This document shows, in pieces, positions 23,537 through 31,506 of a stretch of 42,856 nt of DNA. This stretch comes from CAZLYF01 sp964586835. GTDB taxonomy: Bacteria > Bacillota > Clostridia > Christensenellales > Aristaeellaceae. The position numbers and the translations under genes were made by a program. The notes beneath the pieces are model-generated. The model saw nothing but the letters and a program-made list of their open reading frames with translations. It was not told the DNA's origin and made no database searches. The DNA is taken from the NCBI GenBank assembly GCA_964586835.1, contig CAZPIC010000021.1, positions 1-42,856 on the forward strand, read 5' to 3'. Every line of letters starts with the position of its first letter. Position 1 is the stretch's first letter.

Positions 23537-25377
23537 TACGGCTCAGGGAAGAAAAGGCAGCAAGACGGTCCTTTGACGGAAGCCTGTGGAAAAAGGTCTA
23601 CAGGCTTGCGGGCCCCTTCCACAAAAAGATGGCACAGGTCGCCTTTCTGATGGGGATCATCGCCCTGTGCGATGCCGCCTTTCCACAGATGACCCGCATG
23701 GCCATTGACCGCTTCATCGCGACAGGCGACAGCTCCGGGCTTTTGCCCTTCTCTGTGGCGTATCTGGCGATCATCCTTTTACAGTCGGCGAGCGTCTACC
23801 GCTTTATTTACCTGGCCAGCAAGGTGGATAACGGCCTGTGTGGTGAGATTCGGAAGCTGGGCTTCCGCAAGCTGCAGGAGCTTTCCTTTTCGTTTTATGA
23901 CCGCACGCCGGTTGGCCACCTGATGAGCAGGATGATCAGCGACGCACGGCACCTGGGCGAGACCTTTGGCTGGGGGATTGTCGACCTGGTCTGGGCGCTG
24001 GTCTACCTGTGTATCAGCGTCGCTGCCATGGGCTTTCTCCACCTGCGGCTGACCCTCCTGGTCCTGCTTGTGCTCCCTGCGCTGGCTGTAGCGTCGGTCT
24101 TCTTCCAGAAGAAAATCCTTGCCGGCCACCGGGAGATCCGAAAGGCGAACAGCGCCGTCACCCAGGCCTTTGGCGAGGGCATCATGGGTGCCAGGACGAC
24201 CAAGACCCTGGTCCTGGAGGAAAGGAACAAGGAGGAGTTTGCCTGGACTTCCAACCAGCTTCAGCGTGTCTCCGTGCGTGTAGCCACCCTGTCGTCCCTC
24301 TTTTTGCCCGTTGTGATCTCCATGGGATCCATCGCCACGGCCCTGGCTCTTTCCAGGGGCGGAAGCCTTGTCCTTGAGGGCGCATTGTCCTTAGGCAGCC
24401 TGACCGCCTTCATCGGGTACACGCTGCAGTTTTTTCAGCCGGTCCGCGACCTGGCCGGACTGTTTTCCGAAATGCAGCGGATGCAGGCTGCTGCGGAGAG
24501 GGTCGTCGCCCTCCTTGAAACGGAGCCTGAGATCAAGGACAGCCCGGAGGTAGAAAGGGTCTTCGGCACCGCCCTCCACCCCATCCGGGAGCACTGGCCC
24601 CGCATGAAGGGCGACGTACGCTTTGAGCGGGTCGGGTTTCAGTATCGGGACGGAGAAGAGGTTCTCAGGGATTTCAGCCTTAGCGTCCGTGCAGGCGAGA
24701 CGCTTGCCCTGGTCGGTCCGACCGGCGCGGGAAAGACGACGATCGTCAACCTCCTGTGCAGGTTCTACGAGCCTACGGAAGGGCGCATCCTCGTTGACGG
24801 CGTCGACTACAGGGAGCGCAGCCAGCTGTGGCTACAGTCCCATCTTGGCTACGTCCTTCAGGAGCCACAGCTCTTTTCCGGAACGATCGCCGACAACATC
24901 CGCTATGGAAACAAGAGTGCCAGCGACGCTGAGGTCCTGCACGCAGCGGAGATGGTCCGCGCGGACCGCTTCATTCAGAGGCTTGAACAGGGCTACGAAA
25001 CCCAGGTCGGGGAAAGCGGAAACCGCCTCTCCACCGGGGAAAAGCAGCTGATTTCCTTTGCGAGGGCCATTGTGAAGGATCCGAGGATCCTCATCCTGGA
25101 CGAGGCCACCTCGTCCGTGGACACTGAAACGGAAGCAGCCATTCGCAAGGCGATCCAGGAAACCATACAGGGAAGGACAAGCTTCATCATCGCCCACAGG
25201 CTCTCGACCATCCGGGGCGCCGACCGCATCCTGGTCATCGACGACGGTCGCGTAGCTGAAAGCGGAACGCACGAGGAACTGATGAAAAAGGGCCGCATCT
25301 ATGCCCGCCTGTATACCAACCAATTCAGGGAGGAGCGGTCCCTGGGCGTGCTTGCCGGAAAGCGCGAGGCCCCCTGA
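23533..25377 (+). CDS. ABC exporter half-transporter with canonical Walker B
   Basis: Second subunit, 614 residues, with the same membrane-ATPase layout. Walker A is GPTGAGKTT (about 395). Walker B is ILILDEATSSVD with the catalytic Glu intact. The signature reads LSTGEKQL rather than LSGGQ, so the composite site formed with the partner is asymmetric. The H-loop is FIIAHRLSTI. The GTG start at 23533 overlaps the previous stop (GTGA), with GGAG 7 nt upstream. Together with the upstream gene it should form one functional exporter. Confidence 0.87.
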   Translation: MIRLREEKAARRSFDGSLWKKVYRLAGPFHKKMAQVAFLMGIIALCDAAFPQMTRMAIDRFIATGDSSGLLPFSVAYLAIILLQSASVYRFIYLASKVDNGLCGEIRKLGFRKLQELSFSFYDRTPVGHLMSRMISDARHLGETFGWGIVDLVWALVYLCISVAAMGFLHLRLTLLVLLVLPALAVASVFFQKKILAGHREIRKANSAVTQAFGEGIMGARTTKTLVLEERNKEEFAWTSNQLQRVSVRVATLSSLFLPVVISMGSIATALALSRGGSLVLEGALSLGSLTAFIGYTLQFFQPVRDLAGLFSEMQRMQAAAERVVALLETEPEIKDSPEVERVFGTALHPIREHWPRMKGDVRFERVGFQYRDGEEVLRDFSLSVRAGETLALVGPTGAGKTTIVNLLCRFYEPTEGRILVDGVDYRERSQLWLQSHLGYVLQEPQLFSGTIADNIRYGNKSASDAEVLHAAEMVRADRFIQRLEQGYETQVGESGNRLSTGEKQLISFARAIVKDPRILILDEATSSVDTETEAAIRKAIQETIQGRTSFIIAHRLSTIRGADRILVIDDGRVAESGTHEELMKKGRIYARLYTNQFREERSLGVLAGKREAP

Positions 25378-25404
25378 GCATTGCTGGGCAGGGCTCCGCA
25401 GTGC

Positions 25405-25433
25405 TTGCATTTCGCCCGTCACGCCGCTATACT
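25405..25433 (+). promoter_or_regulatory. Promoter of serS
   Basis: TTGCAT at 25405-25410, 17 bp, TATACT at 25428-25433, immediately before the T-box leader. Confidence 0.85.
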
Positions 25434-25440
25434 GGCGTGG

Positions 25441-25640
25441 ACGCGAGGAACGGGAAAAGGCAGTGGCCGGCTACAGAGACCTGCCGGTAGGTGCAAGGCA
25501 GGCAGAAATACTGCTGTTCCGCCCGGGAGCGTTCCGCGATGAGCGGAAGGGTGCGCCCTTTATAGCGCCGCAGAGTGGGCGAAAGCCAAGCGGGGTGGCA
25601 ACGCGGACAGAGTCCGTCCCCAGAAGGGGGCGGATCTTTT
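25441..25640 (+). promoter_or_regulatory. T-box leader of serS
   Basis: Uncharged tRNA-Ser should bind this leader and prevent termination, raising serS expression. Stem I closes by CGCGAGGAACG (25442-25452) with CGTTCCGCG (25530-25538). The distal part has CAGAGA (25474-25479) and the loop CTGCCGGTAGGTGCAAGGCAG (25481-25501). The T-box itself is GGGGTGGCAACGCGG (25592-25606). The terminator pairs 25612-25621 with 25626-25635 (two G-U pairs) before a short T-run. The specifier codon is not certain; a TCC at 25518-25520 is the most plausible serine triplet. Confidence 0.92.
25612..25640 (+). terminator. T-box regulated terminator
   Basis: GTCCGTCCCC, loop AGAA, GGGGGCGGAT, then CTTTT. It competes with the antiterminator that contains the T-box sequence, 24 nt before the serS start. 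Confidence 0.88.
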
Positions 25641-25663
25641 CATTCATCAGACAGGAGGTCCCT

Positions 25664-26926
25664 ATGCTGGACATCAGACGGATCAGACAGAACCCAGGTG
25701 AGCTCGAGGACATGCTGTCAAAGCGTGGCAGCAGCGTCGACACCTCGCCGCTTCTTCGCCTGGACGAAGAGCGCAGGGGGCTGCTCGCCAAGGCCGAGGC
25801 GCTGAAGAACCGGCGCAATGAAGCGAGCAGGGAGATCGCCCAGATCAAGCGCGGGGGCGGTGACGCTTCCGCACTGGTGGCGGAGATGAAGGGCGTGGGC
25901 GACAGCATTGCCGTTCTGGACGCCAGGGTGAAGGAAATCGACGTGGACCTTGAGTCCCTTTTGCTCCTTCTACCCAACTATCCCCATGAAAGCGTTCCCG
26001 TCGGCACCGATGACAGCGCGAACCTTGAGATCCGGCGCTGGGGCGAAGTACGGGAGTTTTCCTTTGCGCCGCGCGCCCACTGGGAGATCGGCCCGGCGCT
26101 TGGCATCATGGATTTCGAGGCAGGAGCCCGGGTATCGGGCGCAAGGTTCACCTTCCTCAAGGGCTTGGGAGCAAGGCTGGAGCGGAGCCTGATCGCCCTC
26201 TTCCTCGACACCCACGTGGCGGACGGCTTTGAGGAAGTCTATCCGCCCTATCTTGTGACGCGCGCCTCTATGACCGGCACCGGGCAGCTGCCCAAGTTTG
26301 AGGAGGACGCCTACAAGGTCAGCGAAGAGCTCTTTCTCATCCCCACCGCTGAAGTCCCCGTCACCAATATGTATAGAGAATCGATCCTGGAGGGAGAACG
26401 CCTTCCCCTGCGCAATGTGGCCTACAGCGTGTGTTTCAGAAGCGAGGCGGGCAGCGCCGGAAGGGATACGCGCGGCTACATCCGCCAGCATCAATTTAAT
26501 AAGGTGGAAATGGTCAAGGTGTGCACGCCCGGACAGAGCTATCCGGAGCTTGAGCACATGACGGCACAGGCGGAAAAGGTGCTCAGGCTTTTAAACCTGC
26601 CGCATCGGGTCGTTTGCCTGTGTACAGGGGACCTGGGTTTTTCTGCGGCCAAAACCTATGACGTGGAGGTCTGGATGCCCAGCTACGGCAGATATGTGGA
26701 GATATCCAGCTGTTCCAACTGCGAAGACTTCCAGGCCAGGCGCGCCGGGGTTCGCTACCGCGAATCGGCAAAGGACAAGCCTGCATTCTGCCATACCCTC
26801 AACGGCTCCGGCGTAGCGGTCGGCCGTGCCCTGGCCGCCATCCTTGAAAACTGTCAAAACGAGGACGGGAGCGTGGCGCTTCCCCCCGCTCTCCACCGCT
26901 ACATGGGCCAAAGCGAGATTCGCTGA
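25664..26926 (+). CDS. serS: Seryl-tRNA synthetase
   Basis: Class II enzyme that charges tRNA-Ser (and tRNA-Sec where present). The 420-residue protein has the N-terminal coiled-coil arm that grips the tRNA variable arm (about 25-100, LLAKAEALKNRRNEASREI). Motif 2 is CFRSEAGSAGRDTRGYIRQHQF, and motif 3 is LNGSGVAVGRALAAILEN. The Ser-binding TAEVPVTN and EISSCSNCEDFQARR segments are present. ATG 25664 begins the conserved MLDIRRIRQNP and follows AGGAGG at 5 nt; the open frame back to 25301 covers the T-box and is not coding. Confidence 0.97.
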   Translation: MLDIRRIRQNPGELEDMLSKRGSSVDTSPLLRLDEERRGLLAKAEALKNRRNEASREIAQIKRGGGDASALVAEMKGVGDSIAVLDARVKEIDVDLESLLLLLPNYPHESVPVGTDDSANLEIRRWGEVREFSFAPRAHWEIGPALGIMDFEAGARVSGARFTFLKGLGARLERSLIALFLDTHVADGFEEVYPPYLVTRASMTGTGQLPKFEEDAYKVSEELFLIPTAEVPVTNMYRESILEGERLPLRNVAYSVCFRSEAGSAGRDTRGYIRQHQFNKVEMVKVCTPGQSYPELEHMTAQAEKVLRLLNLPHRVVCLCTGDLGFSAAKTYDVEVWMPSYGRYVEISSCSNCEDFQARRAGVRYRESAKDKPAFCHTLNGSGVAVGRALAAILENCQNEDGSVALPPALHRYMGQSEIR

Positions 26927-26938
26927 CGCGCGGGAATC

Positions 26939-26967
26939 TTGATGGCCCGGTCTGTGGATGCTACACT
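26939..26967 (+). promoter_or_regulatory. Candidate promoter of the nitroreductase-rarA operon
   Basis: TTGATG at 26939-26944, 17 bp, TACACT at 26962-26967. It would serve the next four genes, which are packed without gaps. Read-through from serS is also possible, as I see no terminator after it. Confidence 0.55.
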
Positions 26968-26987
26968 GCGTGGCGGGAGGTTGGCTG

Positions 26988-27755
26988 ATGTCTGCCTGTC
27001 TATGGAGCGACTTTTATACCCGCGCGCAGCTTCAACGATGGTATGGCGCCATTGCCGCGCGCAGCAGCTGCAGGGCGTATCAGGCTGCAGCAGATATTGC
27101 GCAAAAGAGCGCGCTGAACTATGCCGCGGAACGCGTCTGCCTGCCGGGGGTACGGATCGTGCTTGCCCCTGCCACAGGCAAGCACGCCTTTGGGCCCACC
27201 CCCTTTTCGGGAAGCTTCTCCGGTGTGACCGATTTTGCAGCGCTGATCATCCGGCGGACGGACCCGGACGCCAAGCTGAAGGCGGGCATCTCCGGCGAAG
27301 CCTTCGTCCTGGAAGCCTGCGCCCTGGGATTGGGAAGCTGCTGGGTGTCCGCAGGCTTTCGAAGAAGGCGCTGTGGCGTCGCCCTCAGGCGCAGCGAAAG
27401 GGTCGCGGCACTGATCCCCTTTGGCATCCCCGGGGCACTGAAGGGCCCCCCAGGTCGCAGCCGGAAAACGCTGGCCTCCCTGTGCAGCAGCGATCCCGTC
27501 TCCTGGCCGTACTGGGCTTTCCGGGCCTCCGAAGCCGTGCGCATGGCACCTTCCGCCCGCAACAGGCAGCCCTGGCGCCTTTCCTTCTCAGGAAACACGC
27601 TGCGCCTCTCCAGCGCCAGGTTTGGCCAGCTCGACGATGGCATTGCGATCCTGCACGCGCAATGCGCCATGGCGGAGATCCCCCATACCTGGCGTTGTGG
27701 GCACGACGGCAGGAGCGTGCTTTTGAGTGTGAGTGAAACCGATGTCCCTGTTTGA
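26988..27755 (+). CDS. Nitroreductase-family protein
   Basis: A 255-residue member of the FMN-dependent nitroreductase fold. The N-terminal WYGAIAARSSCRAYQ matches the conserved R-x-S-x-R FMN-phosphate site. The centre has GEAFVLEACALGLGSCWV, a typical dimer/FMN helix. A second block, APSARNRQPWRLSF, matches the S-x-x-N-x-Q-P-W element, which usually comes near the N-terminus; here it is C-terminal, as in the putative TM-nitroreductase subfamily. Substrate unknown; an oxidoreductase role is inferred. ATG 26988 follows GGGAGG at 7 nt. The end overlaps rarA by 14 nt. Confidence 0.78.
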   Translation: MSACLWSDFYTRAQLQRWYGAIAARSSCRAYQAAADIAQKSALNYAAERVCLPGVRIVLAPATGKHAFGPTPFSGSFSGVTDFAALIIRRTDPDAKLKAGISGEAFVLEACALGLGSCWVSAGFRRRRCGVALRRSERVAALIPFGIPGALKGPPGRSRKTLASLCSSDPVSWPYWAFRASEAVRMAPSARNRQPWRLSFSGNTLRLSSARFGQLDDGIAILHAQCAMAEIPHTWRCGHDGRSVLLSVSETDVPV

Positions 27756-29040
27756 AATCAACGAGCAGCGCGATCTGCCCCTCGCCCTTCGGATGCGTCC
27801 CCGCACGCTGGACGAATTTCTGGGCCAGAGGCATCTCGTGGGTCCGGGCAAGCTTCTGCGCAGGGCGGTCGAAGCGGACCGGATGACCAGCTGTCTTTTT
27901 TATGGACCACCGGGCTGCGGAAAGACCTCCCTGGCCTTTGTCATCGCCGGCACGACAAAGGCTGCCTTCGTCCGCATGAACGCGGTCACAGCGGGGGTGT
28001 CCGACCTGAGGGATGCCGTTCGAGAGGCCTCCAGCCTTAAAAGCCTGTATGGGAAAAGCACCTACCTGCTCCTGGACGAGTGCCACCGCTGGAGCAGGGC
28101 ACAGTCCGACAGCATCCTGCCCGCCATCGAGGAAGGTCTGATCCGCTTCATCGGCTCCACCACAGAAAACCCCTTCATCTCCCTCACCCCCGCGCTGCTG
28201 AGCCGCCTGCGTGTCTTTGAATTTTACGCCCTGGAGGACAGCGACGTAGAGATGGCGCTCCAGCGGGCGCTGGCGGACGGTGAGCGTGGTTTGGGCCAAA
28301 TGAACGTGGTGCTTGAGGAGGAGGCCCTCCGCCATATCGTGGGCGTGGCCAGGGGAGATGTGCGCATGGCGCTCAACGCGCTGGAGCTGGCGGCACTGTC
28401 CACGCCCGTTTCCAATGGCACGATCCGCATCACCCTGGACATCGCGGAGGACAGCGTTCAAAAGCCCGTGCTCGCGTGCGACGAGTCCCTGTACTACGAT
28501 ATGCTCTCGGCTTTCTGTAAGAGCATGCGCGGGTCCGACAGCGACGCCGCGCTCCTGTGGTTTTCAAGGCTTCTGCACGCAGGCGCGGACCCGCGGCTGC
28601 TGGCCCGCAGAATCATCGTTCACGCCAGCGAGGACGTAGGCCTTGCCAACCCCATGGCGATGCTTCAGGCGGTCGCGGCGGCCCAGGCGCTGGAGATGCT
28701 GGGGATGCCCGAAGCCCGGCTTCCGCTTGTCCAGGCAGTCATCACGGTCTGCGAGAGCCCCAAGTCCAACAGCGTGACGGTCGCGGCGGACCTGGCCCAA
28801 AAGGACGCGGCGGCAGGCAGGCCCGGCAGCGTGCCGGAGGCGCTGCGCGATACGCACTACAGGGGGCACGAGCGTCTGGGCAGCGGCCGGGGTTACCTCT
28901 ACCCCCACGACTTCCCGGGCCACTATGTCCGGCAGAACTATATGCCCACAGGCTTTGAGGACACCGTGTACTACAGGCCTGGCAGCCTGGGGCATGAGAA
29001 AGGTTCCATCAAGAAGAAGGACGACCCCGATGAATCCTGA
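27742..29040 (+). CDS. rarA: Replication-associated recombination protein A (AAA+ ATPase)
   Basis: RarA (MgsA) acts at stalled replication forks and interacts with single-strand-binding protein in studied species. The 432-residue length is typical. It opens SLFEINEQRDLPLALRMRPRTL with the family DEFLGQRHLVG. Walker A is GPPGCGKT (55-62), Walker B LLLDECHRW (about 109-117), sensor 1 is GSTTENPFISLTPALLSR, and a C-terminal tetramerisation region has HASEDVGLANPMAML and PKSNSV. ATG 27742 is chosen; GTG 27733 would add three residues. The ribosome site is weak, consistent with coupling to the upstream gene. Confidence 0.93.
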   Translation: MSLFEINEQRDLPLALRMRPRTLDEFLGQRHLVGPGKLLRRAVEADRMTSCLFYGPPGCGKTSLAFVIAGTTKAAFVRMNAVTAGVSDLRDAVREASSLKSLYGKSTYLLLDECHRWSRAQSDSILPAIEEGLIRFIGSTTENPFISLTPALLSRLRVFEFYALEDSDVEMALQRALADGERGLGQMNVVLEEEALRHIVGVARGDVRMALNALELAALSTPVSNGTIRITLDIAEDSVQKPVLACDESLYYDMLSAFCKSMRGSDSDAALLWFSRLLHAGADPRLLARRIIVHASEDVGLANPMAMLQAVAAAQALEMLGMPEARLPLVQAVITVCESPKSNSVTVAADLAQKDAAAGRPGSVPEALRDTHYRGHERLGSGRGYLYPHDFPGHYVRQNYMPTGFEDTVYYRPGSLGHEKGSIKKKDDPDES

Positions 29041-29548
29041 TCGCGATATCCTGGCTTTTCTGCGCGAACACGGGATTCCCTTCTCGCTGTACAGGCACAG
29101 ACCGGTCCACACCATGGAGGAGTGCCTGTCCCTGAAGGAGATAGACTGGGACGGAGCACAGATGTGCAAGAACATCCTGCTGTGCGACCGCAGGCAATCG
29201 GTTTTCTTTCTGTTCCTCAGCCTCCACAACAGGCCTTTCGTTACAGCGCAGGTCAGCAAGATGCTGGGCGTGTCCCGTTTAAGCTTCGCGCCGGCGGAAA
29301 AACTCCGCGAACTGCTGGGGACCGACAGCGGCGCGCTGAGCCCGCTTGCGCTGATCCGCGACAGCGAAAAAAGGGTCCACCTCGCGACCGACGCCGCGCT
29401 TGCCGGGCCTGACGATTTGATTTTTCATCCCGGCGTCAACACCGCATCCGTCCGCCTCCGCGCGGCGGATTTCTTTGGGCGCTTCCTTCCGGCAACCGGG
29501 CACGGAAACACCGTCATTGACCTTGGGATCATAGGGCAGGAGGGCTGA
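29030..29548 (+). CDS. YbaK/ProX-type aminoacyl-tRNA editing protein
   Basis: A free-standing INS-family editing domain of 172 residues that probably hydrolyses mischarged tRNA-Pro (Ala- or Cys-tRNA-Pro). The catalytic-type Lys is in AQMCKNILLCD (residue 47). VSRLSFAPAEKLRELLGTDSGALSPLALI and IFHPGVNTASVRLRAADF match PrdX-like proteins. The start ATG 29030 overlaps rarA by 11 nt and follows AAGAAGG. The exact specificity (ProXp-ala versus YbaK) cannot be told. Confidence 0.85.
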   Translation: MNPDRDILAFLREHGIPFSLYRHRPVHTMEECLSLKEIDWDGAQMCKNILLCDRRQSVFFLFLSLHNRPFVTAQVSKMLGVSRLSFAPAEKLRELLGTDSGALSPLALIRDSEKRVHLATDAALAGPDDLIFHPGVNTASVRLRAADFFGRFLPATGHGNTVIDLGIIGQEG

Positions 29549-29549
29549 G

Positions 29550-30131
29550 ATGGCCTATCACTTTTTCGCGTATATGTCCCGCATGAAGTTTATCAGGCGC
29601 TGGGGGCTCATGCGCAATACCTGGCCCGAGAACGATATGGAGCACGCCATGCAGGCGGCCATGCTCGCCCACGCCATCGCGGTCATAGGCATCGAACGAT
29701 ACCAGAGGCCCTACAGCGCAGAGCACATCATGGCGCTGGCCCTCTACCATGACTCCAGTGAGGTCATCACGGGGGATCTGCCCACGCCCATCAAGCACAA
29801 CAACCCGTCCATCCGCGCTGAATACGAAAGGATCGAAGGCCTCGCGGCCAGGCGCCTTTTGTCCATGCTGCCCGGGGACCTGATCAGGCACTATGAACCC
29901 CTGATCCTCGCGGACAGAAAAAGCCCGGAGTGGCGTATCGTCAAGGCTGCCGACAGGATCTGTGCCTACATCAAATGCCTTGAGGAAATTAAAGCTGGCA
30001 ACAGGGAATTTGTGGAAGCCCTGGCGGGTATCGAGCACAGCATCCACAACATCGACCTGCCTGAGGTAAAGGACTTCATGCGCGAATTCTCTCCCGGCTT
30101 TGGTATGACGCTGGACCAGATCTCCAGATAG
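29550..30131 (+). CDS. yfbR: HD-domain 5'-deoxynucleotidase, YfbR family
   Basis: Dephosphorylates deoxyribonucleoside 5'-monophosphates in the studied E. coli homologue. The 193-residue protein keeps the metal site: His32 in DMEHAMQAA, His67-Asp68 in LYHDSSEVITGDLPTPIK, and Asp135 in KAADRICAYIKCLEE. The GDLPTP segment is typical of YfbR. It starts 1 nt after the upstream stop with GGAGGG close by. It ends the operon, 42 nt from the converging nrdR; no clear terminator lies between them. Confidence 0.88.
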   Translation: MAYHFFAYMSRMKFIRRWGLMRNTWPENDMEHAMQAAMLAHAIAVIGIERYQRPYSAEHIMALALYHDSSEVITGDLPTPIKHNNPSIRAEYERIEGLAARRLLSMLPGDLIRHYEPLILADRKSPEWRIVKAADRICAYIKCLEEIKAGNREFVEALAGIEHSIHNIDLPEVKDFMREFSPGFGMTLDQISR

Positions 30132-30173
30132 GCGGCCGCCCGTCTTCCCACGCCTGCCGCAAGGGCCCGGGCC

Positions 30174-30683
30174 TTAGACGGGCTCTTTGCCTTTGTCCCC
30201 CGCGCTCGGCGGAACCCGTCTGTCTTCGCGGTCTTCATTCATCAGGCGGGTCAGCTCATGCAGGAAAGTGGGCAGGTCTGTAAACTGCCGGTAAACGGAG
30301 GCGAAGCGGATGTAGGCGACCTCATCCAGGCTTTTCAGTGCGTCCATGACCTTCCCGCCGATCTGCTGCGTGGTGATCTCCTTCTTCAGTGTATTAAGGG
30401 CACATTGCTCCACCGAAGCGGCGATGGCATCGATGTCCTCTGCCGCCACAGGCCGCTTGTGACAGGCTCTGATGATCCCGTCCCTGATCTTGTTGATATC
30501 AAACACTTCCCGTGTATTGTCCTTCTTGACGACGAGAAGGCGTGGCATCTCAACCTTTTCATAGGTCGTGAACCTCTTCCCGCAGCTGTTGCATTCCCGT
30601 CTTCGCCGGATGCTCGCGCCATCTTCCGTCGGCCGTGAGTCGATCACGCGGCTGTCGGTTGCGTTGCAATACTGGCACCTCAT
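30174..30683 (-). CDS. nrdR: Transcriptional repressor of ribonucleotide reductase genes
   Basis: NrdR binds NrdR boxes ahead of ribonucleotide reductase operons and senses ATP/dATP. The 169-residue protein has the N-terminal zinc ribbon CQYC...CNSCGKRF with SRVIDSRPTEDGASIRRRREC between, and an ATP-cone domain starting LLVVKKDNTREVFDINKIRDGI. The C-terminal tail is charged and somewhat longer than usual. ATG 30683 follows GGAGG at 7 nt; ATG 30686 is equally close in frame. It lies 58 nt behind btuD with no clear promoter, so co-transcription with btuCD is likely. I see no NrdR box in the window. Confidence 0.94.
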   Translation of the reverse strand: MRCQYCNATDSRVIDSRPTEDGASIRRRRECNSCGKRFTTYEKVEMPRLLVVKKDNTREVFDINKIRDGIIRACHKRPVAAEDIDAIAASVEQCALNTLKKEITTQQIGGKVMDALKSLDEVAYIRFASVYRQFTDLPTFLHELTRLMNEDREDRRVPPSAGDKGKEPV

Positions 30684-30741
30684 CATCCACCCTCCTTCCG
30701 TCCGCATAGGGCCCTGTCATCACCCGCCCCTCAGGCCCGGA

Positions 30742-31506
30742 TCAGGAACTCTCCTTCCACTGGGACAGCATTTTCTGCATCCATCTGACGACGTCCATGC
30801 CATAGGCACGCTCCAGGTAAGCGTTGCTGAGCACAGCTTCACTCCTGCCTGAGGCAACCGTCTGTCCCTGGGACAAAATCAGGGCATGGGTTCCATACAT
30901 CCTGGCGATACTCAGGTCGTGCACCACCGAGACCGCCGCGTGCCCCCCCTCCTTCAGCCAGCGCCCGATCAGCGAGAAGACCGCTTTTTGATGCATCGGA
31001 TCCAGGTGATTGGCCGGTTCGTCCAGCAAAAGAATGCTGGGATCCTGGGCAAAGACCTGCGACAGAAAAGCGCGCTGGAGCTCTCCCCCCGACAGCGTCA
31101 TCACGCTGTGCTGGCGCAGCTCCGACATCCCCGTCATGGCGAGCGCCTGTTCTACCCTGTCCGTCCCCTTCACGTCGTCCTGGCCGAACAGCCCTCCGCG
31201 ATGGGCGTACCTTCCCAGGCACACAAGCTCCTCCACCGTGAACGCGTAGGCCACATGGCGCCGCTGCGCCAGGACGCCCAAGCGCCTGGCCAGCTCCCGG
31301 GGCTTGAGCCGGCGGGCATCTGAACCCAAAACCTTCACCCTTCCCTCATAGGGGACCATCTGGGAGATCGCAGAGACCAGCGTGGTCTTTCCCGCCCCGT
31401 TGGGTCCAACCAGCATCAACCACTGCCCTTCTTCCAGCCTTAGGTCCACCTCGTGCAGCACGGTCTTGCCGCCATATGCCACCGACACGCGGCTCACCTG
31501 AAGCAT
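30742..31506 (-). CDS. btuD: Corrinoid/iron-siderophore-type ABC transporter ATP-binding protein
   Basis: ATPase of a type II importer, 254 residues. Walker A is VGPNGAGKTTL, signature LSGGELQR, Walker B ILLLDEPANHLD, H-loop VVHDLSIA. The family (BtuD, FhuC, FecE) handles vitamin B12, hemin and siderophores. The B12 assignment rests on the divergent cobO and is inference. The start ATG 31506 overlaps the permease stop (TGATG). The frame open to 31974 runs inside the permease gene and is not coding. Confidence 0.82.
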   Translation of the reverse strand: MLQVSRVSVAYGGKTVLHEVDLRLEEGQWLMLVGPNGAGKTTLVSAISQMVPYEGRVKVLGSDARRLKPRELARRLGVLAQRRHVAYAFTVEELVCLGRYAHRGGLFGQDDVKGTDRVEQALAMTGMSELRQHSVMTLSGGELQRAFLSQVFAQDPSILLLDEPANHLDPMHQKAVFSLIGRWLKEGGHAAVSVVHDLSIARMYGTHALILSQGQTVASGRSEAVLSNAYLERAYGMDVVRWMQKMLSQWKESS

